DNA of 62,722 nucleotides, taken from a virus. Below are positions 48,017 through 56,484 of the stretch, piece after piece. Position 1 is the stretch's first letter. The number at the start of each line of letters is the position of its first letter. Below the pieces are notes generated by a model. It saw only the letters and a list, made by a program, of their open reading frames with translations, had not been told where the DNA came from and did not search any database. A program made the translations under genes and the position numbers. The stretch spans positions 1 to 62,722 of IMG/VR virus record IMGVR_UViG_3300005826_000008; one strand, written 5' to 3'.

Positions 48017-48409
48017 ATGAAATTAAGATATGATTTTGGTAAGAATCTAAATCTTTCTGAATTTAAAAGCAGATTTTATACCTATTTGGGCGAAGATATC
48101 TCATATACTATTTTTTTACATGATTTTAGAATTGATATCAATCCAAGTATAAATAAAGAGCTTTTGTATATTAATGTTTACAGTATTGTTAGAGATCTTG
48201 AAGAAGACATAACATTTGCACAGATAATTTGTCCTCAGCATGATAAGAGACTTGAAACATTGGATATAATAAAAAAGATGTTTCCAGATAACGGAAGTTA
48301 TTATGGAGAGTTTGATTTAATAAATAAAAACAAATATGAAGTTGTAAAAGATGTTTGCGATTTAATTAATATTTTGCATAGAGTTTCGAATTTAAAGGTT
48401 TTCTTATGA
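48017..48409 (+). CDS. Hypothetical protein (130 aa), C-terminal motif family
   Basis: Start MKLRYDFGKNLNLSE. Ends RVSNLKVFL. Its stop overlaps the 2H phosphoesterase start. Confidence 0.68.
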   Translation: MKLRYDFGKNLNLSEFKSRFYTYLGEDISYTIFLHDFRIDINPSINKELLYINVYSIVRDLEEDITFAQIICPQHDKRLETLDIIKKMFPDNGSYYGEFDLINKNKYEVVKDVCDLINILHRVSNLKVFL

Positions 48410-48795
48410 AATCGATAGGTAAGTTGGTATATAGCCCGAGGACGCATCTAGCTTCGAGCGAAAGGTGGCTTGTTGTCATGTGTGATGATGAGTTATCAAA
48501 ATATTACCGTTCTTTGTTTTATATGGAGTACCCTTGGCTTGGTAAATTATCAAGACCTGTTTGGGGAACACATATCAGCGTAATAAGGGGCGAGAAAATA
48601 CCAAATCATAATCTATGGAAAATGGATGAGGGGAAGATAATAAAATTTGAATATGAGCCTGGTGTAATAGATAATGGAGAATATTATTGGTTGAAAGTAA
48701 AATGTGATTATCTCTCAGAATTGAGAGAAAAATATGGTCTATCAGGGCGCCCTAAATTCGGATTTCATCTTACAATAGGGAGAACTACACAATGA
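48406..48795 (+). CDS. 2H phosphoesterase-like protein
   Basis: A 129-residue protein with the two HxSh/HxTh motifs of the 2H phosphoesterase superfamily: THISVIRG near residue 60 and FHLTIGRT at the C-terminus. Members open 2',3'-cyclic phosphates or hydrolyse cyclic oligonucleotides, including the LigT group and tRNA-splicing cyclic phosphodiesterases. It lies in the same operon as an RNA ligase and GroES. It could prepare RNA ends for ligation or destroy cyclic-nucleotide immune signals; sequence alone does not decide. Confidence 0.78.
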   Translation: MKSIGKLVYSPRTHLASSERWLVVMCDDELSKYYRSLFYMEYPWLGKLSRPVWGTHISVIRGEKIPNHNLWKMDEGKIIKFEYEPGVIDNGEYYWLKVKCDYLSELREKYGLSGRPKFGFHLTIGRTTQ

Positions 48796-49448
48796 ATTTT
48801 AATTTATATCTGATCCGTCATGGTCAATCTGTGATAAATGAAGATGAGGATGCGGCGGGTCAAAATTCTAAGACTCCTTTATCTAAGTTAGGTGAAGAGC
48901 AAGCAAAACTTGTTGGCAATTATCTTAGTAAATTACATTTTGAGAATAAGTTAAATTTGGAATTAGTTTATTCTTCTACTGATCTTAGAGCTTGGAAAAC
49001 CGCCAAGCTTGCTCTTGGAGACTATGTTCCGATTACTACTGCTCCAGAGTTGAGAGAAAAAGAGTCTGGAGATTGGTTGGCTAAAAAGAAAAGTGAAGTT
49101 ATTACTACTGATGTAAAACTTCAGATGGGATATCTTGGGGGGTCATTCATGATCCCTGGTGGAGAATCAAACAACATGGTTGAAAGACGTGTTGTTGGTT
49201 GGTTTGAGAAAAATTTCTTATGTAACGATATCTTTGTTTCTTTTGCTGAAAGAGCAATGCCTGATATCATAATATTTTCTCATGGTGTTGCAATAAGATC
49301 ATTCTTGCACAATATTATGGGGTTTGATCAGAATTTCTTATGGAAGATAGATATAGATAATACATCTATAACAAAACTTAATTTCAGCCGAGTTGGTTGG
49401 AGATTAAATTATCTTAATGAGACTTCACATTTGAAGTATAAAATTTAA
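48792..49448 (+). CDS. Histidine phosphatase / phosphoglycerate mutase-like protein
   Basis: A 218-residue branch-1 histidine phosphatase. The phosphohistidine motif LIRHGQSVIN is at residue 7, LVYSSTDLRAWKTAKLAL gives the second arginine, and IIFSHGVAIRSFL the second histidine. Substrate unknown. Coupled to the 2H phosphoesterase by a 4-base overlap. Confidence 0.9.
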   Translation: MNFNLYLIRHGQSVINEDEDAAGQNSKTPLSKLGEEQAKLVGNYLSKLHFENKLNLELVYSSTDLRAWKTAKLALGDYVPITTAPELREKESGDWLAKKKSEVITTDVKLQMGYLGGSFMIPGGESNNMVERRVVGWFEKNFLCNDIFVSFAERAMPDIIIFSHGVAIRSFLHNIMGFDQNFLWKIDIDNTSITKLNFSRVGWRLNYLNETSHLKYKI

Positions 49449-49466
49449 AATGAAAGGTTAATTACA

Positions 49467-49754
49467 ATGAGTGTTCCTACTGTTTTGAGAGATAAAGTTT
49501 GTGTTAAATTGAATGAAGTTGAAGAAAAAAGCTCAGGTGGATTATATATCCCAACAACAGTTGACCAAGATGTTGTAGAGGGTACGGTAGTTTCTGTTGG
49601 TAATGGACATCTTTTAAGTTCAGGAAAATTTTCTCCATTGACATTGAAAGAAGGAGATGTTGTGTCTTTTAAAAAATCTTCTTCTACATTAGTTTCTATT
49701 AAGGGAGAGAAATTTTTTGTAATGCATGAAGCAGATGTAGTTTGCAAACATTGA
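49467..49754 (+). CDS. groES: GroES-like co-chaperonin
   Basis: A 95-residue GroES homologue: PTVLRDKVCVKLNEVEEKSS, the mobile loop GGLYIPTTVDQD, then VEGTVVSVGNG, GDVVSFKKSS and the C-terminal EKFFVMHEADVV. Phage co-chaperonins such as T4 gp31 replace host GroES to enlarge the folding chamber for capsid protein. No GroEL is in the window, so host GroEL is the likely partner. Confidence 0.92.
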   Translation: MSVPTVLRDKVCVKLNEVEEKSSGGLYIPTTVDQDVVEGTVVSVGNGHLLSSGKFSPLTLKEGDVVSFKKSSSTLVSIKGEKFFVMHEADVVCKH

Positions 49755-49783
49755 TTTAAAATCTTGGTCGGAAAGGATTCGTT

Positions 49784-50386
49784 ATGAAATCGTATCCGAC
49801 AATAACAAAAAATCTTAGAGAAGATATTTATATTTACGCTTTTGACAAATTAGATGGAAATAATATAAGAGCTGAATGGAATAAAAAACAAGGTTTTTAT
49901 AAATTTGGTAGTAGAAATCAGCTCATTGATGAAACAAGTGATCTTGGTGGATCAATATCTCTCATTAAAGAAAAATATGAGGAAGATCTATCAAGAATTT
50001 TTGTTAAACAGAAATGGGCGAGTATTGTTTGCTTCTTCGAATATTATGGACCAAATTCTTTCGCAGGACATCATATTGATAAAGATTTAACAATAACATT
50101 AATTGATGTTAATCCTTATAAAGAAGGCATATTACAACCAGCTAAATTCATTGAATTATTCAAGTACGTTGATACTCCTAAGGTTCTTTTCGAAGGTCAT
50201 ATAACTACAGACTTTGTTGATAAAGTAAAATCTTCAAATATGAAGGGTATGACTTTTGAAGGGTGCGTATGTAAAGGTACCGAGAAAAATAGGATTATCA
50301 TGTTCAAAATAAAATCAAATGCGTGGCTTGAAAAATTAATGGCTTACTGCCAAGGAAATGTTAGCCTTTTTAATAAGCTGGCATGA
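49784..50386 (+). CDS. RNA ligase (Rnl2/T4-like nucleotidyltransferase)
   Basis: A 200-residue ATP-dependent RNA ligase core. Motif I is FDKLDGNNIRAEW with the adenylated lysine; motif III-like VCFFEYYGPNSFAGHH; motif IV FEGCVCKG; motif V IIMFKIKSNAWLEKL. A C-terminal extra domain is nearly absent. Phage ligases repair tRNAs cut by host anticodon nucleases. Here, beside a 2H phosphoesterase and with many split or permuted tRNA units, it may also join tRNA ends; that is a hypothesis. Confidence 0.9.
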   Translation: MKSYPTITKNLREDIYIYAFDKLDGNNIRAEWNKKQGFYKFGSRNQLIDETSDLGGSISLIKEKYEEDLSRIFVKQKWASIVCFFEYYGPNSFAGHHIDKDLTITLIDVNPYKEGILQPAKFIELFKYVDTPKVLFEGHITTDFVDKVKSSNMKGMTFEGCVCKGTEKNRIIMFKIKSNAWLEKLMAYCQGNVSLFNKLA

Positions 50387-50472
50387 TAAAAAACACAAGG
50401 TTTGATAAAAAACGATAACATCTATGAAATTTATGATATATCTTTTGTAAGGGTTAGGTTACGGAGGAAAAG

Positions 50473-51324
50473 ATGTTAAATCCATACAGTTTAGAAGTTG
50501 TAAGTGCTCATAAATCTTTTAGAAATAAATCATTGCGTAAGTACGCGATTGATGGTGTAGATACGGTTGGAGCCTGGGGAGATGAGCCTTTCGAGATTAA
50601 GTTTAGAAACAACACTAAAAATAAAATTCAGGTTAAAGTTTCTGTTGATGGAACAGATGTTTTAACAGGGAAGCCAGCGGATACAGAAGTATCAAATAAT
50701 ATGTGGGTAGTTCAAGGTCACAGTGATTTGAATTTGAAGGCTTGGCCAGAAACCAAAAATGGCGGAGCACAATTTGTTTTTACTCATGCAGACAAAAGTG
50801 TTGCATTAAATACACACGGAGATATGTCCAGTAAGGGCATTATTGCTGTTGCAGTATACGAAGAGGGTCATAAAAAAGAGCCTGATGTACATCATCATTA
50901 TCACTGGTATTACGATTATTCTTTAGGAGAAACAAATAGTGGATGGAAAGGTAGTTTAAGGACAAAGAGCTTTACTAGAGGTATTAATACGAATGATGTT
51001 AGAGTGAGTAGTTGTAATTCTACTGATAGCTTATCATTCAGTGATGATGCTGCTGTTGGTGCAGGAAGTTTTGTTGATCAAAAAATTACATATGTGACTG
51101 GATTGATAGAGCCAAAACTTTCTGAGATTGTAAAAGTAAGATATGTTTGGTGGGATGATCTCAAGCAAACATTAGAGGCGAGTGGTTATTCTCAGTCTGT
51201 TCCTAGTGGTTTTCCTGGTGATAAAAAGCTTATTGACTTAGATGGTGTTCCTAAAGTAGATACATCTGGTAATCATGTTAAGCATGGTTTCAGAAGGGTT
51301 GAAGAGAGTTTCTCTAGATTCTGA
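50473..51324 (+). CDS. Hypothetical protein (283 aa)
   Basis: Not recognised. A strong GGAGG site suggests high expression. Beta-rich; FEIKFRNNTKNKIQVKVSVD and the central HHHYHWYYDYS run stand out. It could be a structural or secreted protein, but there is no signal peptide. Confidence 0.75.
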   Translation: MLNPYSLEVVSAHKSFRNKSLRKYAIDGVDTVGAWGDEPFEIKFRNNTKNKIQVKVSVDGTDVLTGKPADTEVSNNMWVVQGHSDLNLKAWPETKNGGAQFVFTHADKSVALNTHGDMSSKGIIAVAVYEEGHKKEPDVHHHYHWYYDYSLGETNSGWKGSLRTKSFTRGINTNDVRVSSCNSTDSLSFSDDAAVGAGSFVDQKITYVTGLIEPKLSEIVKVRYVWWDDLKQTLEASGYSQSVPSGFPGDKKLIDLDGVPKVDTSGNHVKHGFRRVEESFSRF

Positions 51325-51349
51325 TTGATTTATAAAAGCTTAAAGGGTG

Positions 51350-51381
51350 AAATGGCGGCTATGGTCGCCATTTTCATTTTG
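51350..51381 (+). terminator. Rho-independent terminator
   Basis: AATGGCG/CGCCATT stem followed by TTCATTTT, between two genes. Confidence 0.8.
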
Positions 51382-51389
51382 GTGATAAA

Positions 51390-52403
51390 ATGAGTTATGT
51401 AGAAGGAAATATTCCCGAAAAGATAGTTTATGTATATTCTTCATTGGAGGAAGTCACAATTGGATGCGGTTGGGAGTCTCAACAACAAAAGATAGATGTT
51501 TATCCTTCATTTATAGTTGATGCATCAAAAACAAATACAATGAAGACAGCTGAGACTTGGGCTACTAGGCGTACTCACTACAGTAATGCTAAAAAGGCTA
51601 TAGGTCTAACAAAAGATGAGAAAGATAATAAGCCAATCAAAAATCTTAGACTTATAAGGTTGGATATTAGATCTGAAGGTGGAAGAGCATATAAAGTGGT
51701 GATTGATGGAAAATACTATGCAGATCTTAGAGAAGATGTTTTGGTGGATGTTCTTCTTAGAGAGAAAGTAGATAATGGAATATTAAGCGGAGAGTATATT
51801 TGGGCTAGGCATGGAACTCAGATGAAGTTAGTTAGAGTCGGATCAGATTTGCATTCTGCTCTTATTGCATCTACCAATAGAGATAAACTAGGGAAGATTT
51901 CTAATGATAAATTTGAAGTTGGAGGTGTTTATGCCACCAAAAGAGGTGATACTGCTGTGTTCCTTGGATATGTATCAACTACACGAATATATTTTGATGA
52001 AAACTCTCAAACCGTAAAAAATACAAAAATTAGAAAAGGTATGTTGTTTTATGAGTTTGGATACCATGGAGAAGATATTCCAAAAGAGTTTACAACAACT
52101 GGTACACGATGGCAAAATACTATAGATCGAAGTCCTCTCGATTTTACTATTCGAGTTAACCATGTTTTTAGAGAGAAGATAACTAATATACCAATCAAGT
52201 TTGATGTAATTAAATGGGTAAGAGAAGGTAGCAGGCGAATTATCAAAGAAAGTATTTGCGACCTTAATAAAAAAGGATCAAGAAATACAGTAAGAGATAT
52301 CTATTGCCGCTTTGAACTTACATCAGAGCTATCAAATATGTATGAATTTGGATCAAAACCAATTGATGTTTTTGATATAAAAAAACTCCTCATATTTTTA
52401 TGA
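51390..52403 (+). CDS. Hypothetical protein (337 aa), C-terminal motif family
   Basis: Not recognised. The largest protein to carry the shared end motif (IKKLLIFL). Mixed alpha-beta; a domain VGGVYATKRGDTAVFLGYVS may be SH3-like. Its stop lies next to the -35 of the NAD promoter. Confidence 0.73.
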   Translation: MSYVEGNIPEKIVYVYSSLEEVTIGCGWESQQQKIDVYPSFIVDASKTNTMKTAETWATRRTHYSNAKKAIGLTKDEKDNKPIKNLRLIRLDIRSEGGRAYKVVIDGKYYADLREDVLVDVLLREKVDNGILSGEYIWARHGTQMKLVRVGSDLHSALIASTNRDKLGKISNDKFEVGGVYATKRGDTAVFLGYVSTTRIYFDENSQTVKNTKIRKGMLFYEFGYHGEDIPKEFTTTGTRWQNTIDRSPLDFTIRVNHVFREKITNIPIKFDVIKWVREGSRRIIKESICDLNKKGSRNTVRDIYCRFELTSELSNMYEFGSKPIDVFDIKKLLIFL

Positions 52404-52407
52404 GGGG

Positions 52408-52435
52408 TTGACGCCCAATTTTAAAAAATTAAGTT
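52408..52435 (+). promoter_or_regulatory. Predicted promoter for the NAD salvage genes (TTGACG-16-TAAGTT)
   Basis: TTGACG 52408-52413 and TAAGTT 52430-52435, followed by a ~95-base leader with several stems before the NMNAT gene. Confidence 0.65.
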
Positions 52436-52516
52436 AAGGTTGTCAGGCGTGGAAACCTGCGGATAATCTGATATAGATTATACAGGAAGCTCTCAGAGAG
52501 AGGGCTATTAATTTAA

Positions 52517-52529
52517 ACACGGAGAGTGT
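52517..52529 (+). promoter_or_regulatory. Ribosome site held in a hairpin loop (ACAC-GGAGA-GTGT)
   Basis: ACAC (52517-52520) pairs with GTGT (52526-52529), leaving the Shine-Dalgarno GGAGA in the loop. The equivalent site at 53593 has ATAC/GTAT around the same loop, so the stem changed while staying paired. Upstream, CTCTC/GAGAG forms another stem. Confidence 0.55.
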
Positions 52530-52530
52530 A

Positions 52531-53547
52531 ATGAAAAAGTATGATTATACAATTTTGATTGGCAGATTTCAACCGTTCCACAATGCGCACCATGCGCTTT
52601 TGAAGGAAGCTTTGCGTCTTGGTGAAGAGGTTGTAGTTGTTGTTGGTAGTGCTAGGGTTGCAAGGAGTATTAAGAACCCTTGGTCTGCTGAAGACAGAAT
52701 AAACATGATCAAGTCGACCATGTCACAAGAGGAATTGGACAGAACTTATTTTGTTGAACTTGGTGACTACTTGTATAACGATACAATTTGGGTTACAGAT
52801 CTTCAACAGAAAATTTATAATGTAGCTGGTGATAGTGATAAGGTTGCTATTGTTGGTCATCAATATGATCGCAGTTCATATTACTTAGATCTATTCCCGC
52901 AATGGGACTTTGTTAATGTTCCTCATATGGATGAACACCCTCATGCTACAGAAATTAGAATGATGTACTTTACTGGCAACTATGAATATGCTAAGCATCT
53001 TCCAGTAAATGTTGCAAGCCAATTAGATTTCGAGAGTAGAGGATCTCAATATGATGATTTCCAGAAAGAACTTCAGTATCTATTGAAGTATGCCCAGTCT
53101 TGGGAGAAAGCGCCTTTCCCTCCAACATTTGTGACAGTTGATGCTGTTGTTGTCAAGAGCGGACATGTCTTGGTTGTTAGGAGAAAGGGTTATCCTGGTA
53201 AAGGGCTTATTGCACTCCCTGGTGGCTTCCTTAAGAGCACAGAATTCATTCGTGATGGTGCTGTTAGAGAGCTAAAAGAAGAGACTGGAATCAAAGTTCC
53301 TAAGGCAGAGTTGTTTAATTCAATAATTGATCAAAGAGTCTTTGATCATCCAGAAAGATCATTAAGAGGTAGGACAATTACTCATGCATACCTTATGGAT
53401 CTGAAGTCTGGTCCGTTGCCAAGAGTAAAGGGCGCAGACGATGCAGACAAAGCATGGTGGATGCCATTGAATGAGTTGTTTGCAAGAGAGTCAGAGTTCT
53501 TTGAGGATCACTGGCATATCGTTAATTACTTTGTTAACAGGTTTTGA
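52531..53547 (+). CDS. Bifunctional NMN adenylyltransferase / Nudix hydrolase
   Basis: A 338-residue two-domain protein. Residues 1-170 are a NadM-type nucleotidyltransferase: YTILIGRFQPFHNAHHALLK, SARVARSIKNPWSAEDRINM, and ATEIRMMYF in place of ISxTxIR. Residues 200-338 are a Nudix domain with the box GGFLKSTEFIRDGAVRELKE followed by ETGI. It makes NAD from NMN and ATP, and the Nudix part may cleave ADP-ribose. Phage KVP40 NatV has this layout. It pairs with the NAMPT gene downstream. Confidence 0.94.
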   Translation: MKKYDYTILIGRFQPFHNAHHALLKEALRLGEEVVVVVGSARVARSIKNPWSAEDRINMIKSTMSQEELDRTYFVELGDYLYNDTIWVTDLQQKIYNVAGDSDKVAIVGHQYDRSSYYLDLFPQWDFVNVPHMDEHPHATEIRMMYFTGNYEYAKHLPVNVASQLDFESRGSQYDDFQKELQYLLKYAQSWEKAPFPPTFVTVDAVVVKSGHVLVVRRKGYPGKGLIALPGGFLKSTEFIRDGAVRELKEETGIKVPKAELFNSIIDQRVFDHPERSLRGRTITHAYLMDLKSGPLPRVKGADDADKAWWMPLNELFARESEFFEDHWHIVNYFVNRF

Positions 53548-53592
53548 TAGTTAGGTTTTAATAAGACTTCTCGGAGAGAGAAGCGGTACAAC

Positions 53593-53605
53593 ATACGGAG
53601 AGTAT
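53593..53605 (+). promoter_or_regulatory. Ribosome site held in a hairpin loop (ATAC-GGAGA-GTAT)
   Basis: ATAC (53593-53596) pairs with GTAT (53602-53605) around loop GGAGA, four bases before the NAMPT start. A CTTCTC/GAGAAG stem lies just upstream, matching the arrangement before the NMNAT gene. Confidence 0.55.
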
Positions 53606-53608
53606 AAA

Positions 53609-54991
53609 ATGGTACGAGAAATGAATTTCATATTAGATACAGATAGCTACAAGGCATCACATTATCTACAATACCCACCAAAAACTACATCTATGTTTTC
53701 ATACGTAGAATCTCGCGGTGGGAAATATCCAGAAACAGTTTTCTTTGGTCTTCAATATTTCCTTAAGGAATATTTAACTCACAGGGTTACTAAGGCTGAA
53801 GTAGAAGAGGCAAAAGAGTTTTTCGAAGCTCATGGTGAGCCATTTAACTATGAAGGTTGGATGTATATTGCCAAAGAGCTAAAGGGGAAACTTCCTGTAA
53901 GGATTAGAGCAGTCCCAGAAGGTTCTGTAATTCCAACCCATAATGTATTGGTAACCATAGAATCAATTGACCCTAAAGCATTTTGGATTGTTTCTTGGTT
54001 AGAAACTGCATTGATGAGATATGTATGGTATCCAACAACTGTAGCAACTAGAAGCTATACAATCAGAAAAATCATTTATGAAGCATTGATGAAGTCATCT
54101 ATTGACCCTGATGTAGAGATTGGGTTTAAACTTCATGATTTTGGTTCTCGTGGAGTTTCAAGCAGAGAGTCTGCTATGATTGGTGGTGCTGCTCATTTGG
54201 TTAATTTCCTTGGAAGTGATACTGTTGCTGGTGTCTACTGTGCCAATAAGTATTACGATTGTAAAATGGCAGGATTTAGCATTCCTGCTGCTGAACACAG
54301 TTCAATTACTTCATGGGGTAAAGATTATGAAGTTGATGCGTACAGAAATATGCTAAAGCAATTTGCAAAGCCTGGTGCATTGGTGGCGGTCGTATCCGAT
54401 TCTTATAATTTGTGGGACGCCTGCTCGAAGCTATGGGGCGAAGAGTTGAAGCAGGAAGTTATAGATTCCGGTGCCACAGTTATTATTCGTCCTGACTCCG
54501 GTCACCCACCAACAGTTGTTCTTGAGACGGCAAGGTTGCTGGAAGAAAAATTTGGAAGCACAATTAATGCTAAAGGATATAAGGTTCTCAATACTGTGCG
54601 CATTATTCAAGGAGACGGTATTAATGAAGATTCAATTAAAGAAATCCTTGATAATTTATTGAATAATGGGTATAGTGCAACGAATATTGCATTTGGAATG
54701 GGCGGAGGATTACTTCAGCAATTGGATAGGGACACATTGCGATTTGCTATGAAGTGTTCTTATATCGTTGTTGATGGAGAAGGTGTTGAGGTGTTTAAGG
54801 ATCCTTACACTGATGCAGGAAAGAAGAGTAAGAAGGGAAGGCTTGATCTTGTAAAGAAGTTTGGAAATTATGAGACAATCAAGTTGAATGGAATTAGTGC
54901 TCATATTCTTTCTGAGATGAGAACTGTATATGAGAATGGTGATATTCTTGTTGAGGATTCTTTTGATCAAATTCGTTCTAGGGTAAAGTGA
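53609..54991 (+). CDS. nadV: Nicotinamide phosphoribosyltransferase
   Basis: A 460-residue NAMPT/NadV, which makes NMN from nicotinamide and PRPP. ILDTDSYKASHYLQYPP is the N-terminal signature, YVESRGGKYPETVFFGLQYF follows, LHDFGSRGVSS carries the conserved Gly-Ser-Arg, and GGGLLQQLDRDTLRFAMKCS binds phosphate near the C-terminus. Length is normal. With the preceding NMNAT it completes a two-step salvage of NAD, the kind phages use against NAD-depleting immunity. It overlaps the radical-SAM gene by one base. Confidence 0.96.
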   Translation: MVREMNFILDTDSYKASHYLQYPPKTTSMFSYVESRGGKYPETVFFGLQYFLKEYLTHRVTKAEVEEAKEFFEAHGEPFNYEGWMYIAKELKGKLPVRIRAVPEGSVIPTHNVLVTIESIDPKAFWIVSWLETALMRYVWYPTTVATRSYTIRKIIYEALMKSSIDPDVEIGFKLHDFGSRGVSSRESAMIGGAAHLVNFLGSDTVAGVYCANKYYDCKMAGFSIPAAEHSSITSWGKDYEVDAYRNMLKQFAKPGALVAVVSDSYNLWDACSKLWGEELKQEVIDSGATVIIRPDSGHPPTVVLETARLLEEKFGSTINAKGYKVLNTVRIIQGDGINEDSIKEILDNLLNNGYSATNIAFGMGGGLLQQLDRDTLRFAMKCSYIVVDGEGVEVFKDPYTDAGKKSKKGRLDLVKKFGNYETIKLNGISAHILSEMRTVYENGDILVEDSFDQIRSRVK

Positions 54992-55878
54992 TGGATATTT
55001 TTGGCAAACAAATTCGCATAAGAGATTATGTTTGTTCTCCAACTGGAGGCTTTCATTGTCACAATACTAAAGTGAATTTTTATGTTTGTGCAAGCTCTTT
55101 TTGCCCAGCTAAATGTCCCTTTTGTCCAGGTTTTAAAACGAGAAACAAATTCGACCTTAACAAGTTTAGAGAAGCGTTATCAGAACTACATGGCAAAAGT
55201 GTGATAAATAGAATTGGAATTACTGGTGGAGAGCCACTTACTGATCTAAATAGACTGAATGAGATTTTGATGACTATTAATGATGTTTGTGGTTCTGGCA
55301 CCTATCACATTTCAATTAACACCAATGGAACAAACCTTTCTTCTCTCAGAAAAACTGACTCATTTTCTTTTGTGAATGATGTTCATATTTCAAGGCATTC
55401 AGTAAATGATGCTGAAAATAACAGGATTTTTGGAATAAGAACACCAACAGTATCACAGATTAAAAGAGAGTGTAAATTGTCAAAAGATGTATTTAGTTTA
55501 TCCTGCAATTTAATGAAGGGGTATATTGATTCACCTCAAAGGGTACGAGAGTATTTAGATATGGCAATTGATGTTGGGGCATATCAAGTTGGGTTTGTTT
55601 CATTGATGGAGAAGACAGATATTTGCAAAGAGTTGTTTATTGATTATGAAGATATAACATCTGAATTATATGTAAGGGACGGCTTTTTATTTGAAGATTT
55701 ATCAAAAGATAAAAAATCATGCAAATGTGAGAATTTTCTTTATATGAATGAAAATGGTGAAATTCATTTTTATTTAAGAAGGGTTCTTGGTGGGAAACAA
55801 GATTGCGTAAAGGCTTTTGTTTACAATCAGGACAATAACTTGATTACTAATTTTGGTAAGGATATGGTGTTGCTATGA
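54991..55878 (+). CDS. Radical SAM protein
   Basis: Start at MDIFGKQIRIRDYV, overlapping the NAMPT stop. The cluster motif is CPAKCPFC (CxxxCxxC) within VCASSFCPAKCPFCPGF; GITGGEPLTD is the SAM-binding GGE motif and ISINTNGTNL the next strand. MoaA-like overall. C-terminal cysteines (CKCENFLYM, GKQDCV) might hold a second cluster. The substrate is unknown; it could modify a nucleotide or a peptide. Confidence 0.85.
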   Translation: MDIFGKQIRIRDYVCSPTGGFHCHNTKVNFYVCASSFCPAKCPFCPGFKTRNKFDLNKFREALSELHGKSVINRIGITGGEPLTDLNRLNEILMTINDVCGSGTYHISINTNGTNLSSLRKTDSFSFVNDVHISRHSVNDAENNRIFGIRTPTVSQIKRECKLSKDVFSLSCNLMKGYIDSPQRVREYLDMAIDVGAYQVGFVSLMEKTDICKELFIDYEDITSELYVRDGFLFEDLSKDKKSCKCENFLYMNENGEIHFYLRRVLGGKQDCVKAFVYNQDNNLITNFGKDMVLL

Positions 55879-56219
55879 ATGACATAATGAAGAGATTACT
55901 TGAAAAGATTTCAGTTAAAGATCTTTTTGATGAAGTGAAGGGTGATGATAAGTTGATTTATAATCTGGGAATGACTTATTTCCAGTCCAATAGAAAAGTT
56001 TTCATTAAAACTGTAATTGCGCTTTTTAATGAAATTGTTAATGGGGATGATGAGTCTTTAAAAAAGAAACTTAAAGAATATATTATTGAGATGGATGAGG
56101 ATCTTGAGTTTTCCATAAACAAGAAGAAAAAAGCAAAAGCAGCAACATCCACTAAAAGCAAAATAGATGACGACCCCTGTTCTCGTGGTGGTTTTGGTAG
56201 TAGAATTACTAGGTGTTAA
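55875..56219 (+). CDS. Hypothetical protein with basic tail (114 aa)
   Basis: Overlaps the radical-SAM gene by 4 bases. Helical N-terminus; the last 30 residues are basic (KKKKAKAATSTKSK) and end RGGFGSRITRC. Function unknown; a modified tail is imaginable but unsupported. Confidence 0.66.
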   Translation: MNDIMKRLLEKISVKDLFDEVKGDDKLIYNLGMTYFQSNRKVFIKTVIALFNEIVNGDDESLKKKLKEYIIEMDEDLEFSINKKKKAKAATSTKSKIDDDPCSRGGFGSRITRC

Positions 56220-56220
56220 A

Positions 56221-56484
56221 ATGAAAGTCATATCCCAACCAGATTATAAAACATGGCAAAAGCAAGTTAATTGTTATCAATGTGGCTCTGTAATCTGTGG
56301 AGATTATTCAGATCTAAAATATGAATGTATAGAGCGTACATATTGTGATGAGAGAGATTATGACTCTTATAAATACAAAGAAGATCATTATTATTTTGTG
56401 TGCCCGGTGTGTGAGTATAAGATTACTGTTCAAGGGGCACTACCATATCTTCTAAAGAAATTTATATTGGGAGGTAAAAAATGA
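56221..56484 (+). CDS. Zinc-ribbon protein (87 aa)
   Basis: Start MKVISQPDYKTWQ one base after the previous stop; a longer frame from 56167 is rejected. CYQCGSVICGD and CPVCEYKI form a four-cysteine zinc ribbon. It overlaps the RlmN-like gene. Confidence 0.68.
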   Translation: MKVISQPDYKTWQKQVNCYQCGSVICGDYSDLKYECIERTYCDERDYDSYKYKEDHYYFVCPVCEYKITVQGALPYLLKKFILGGKK

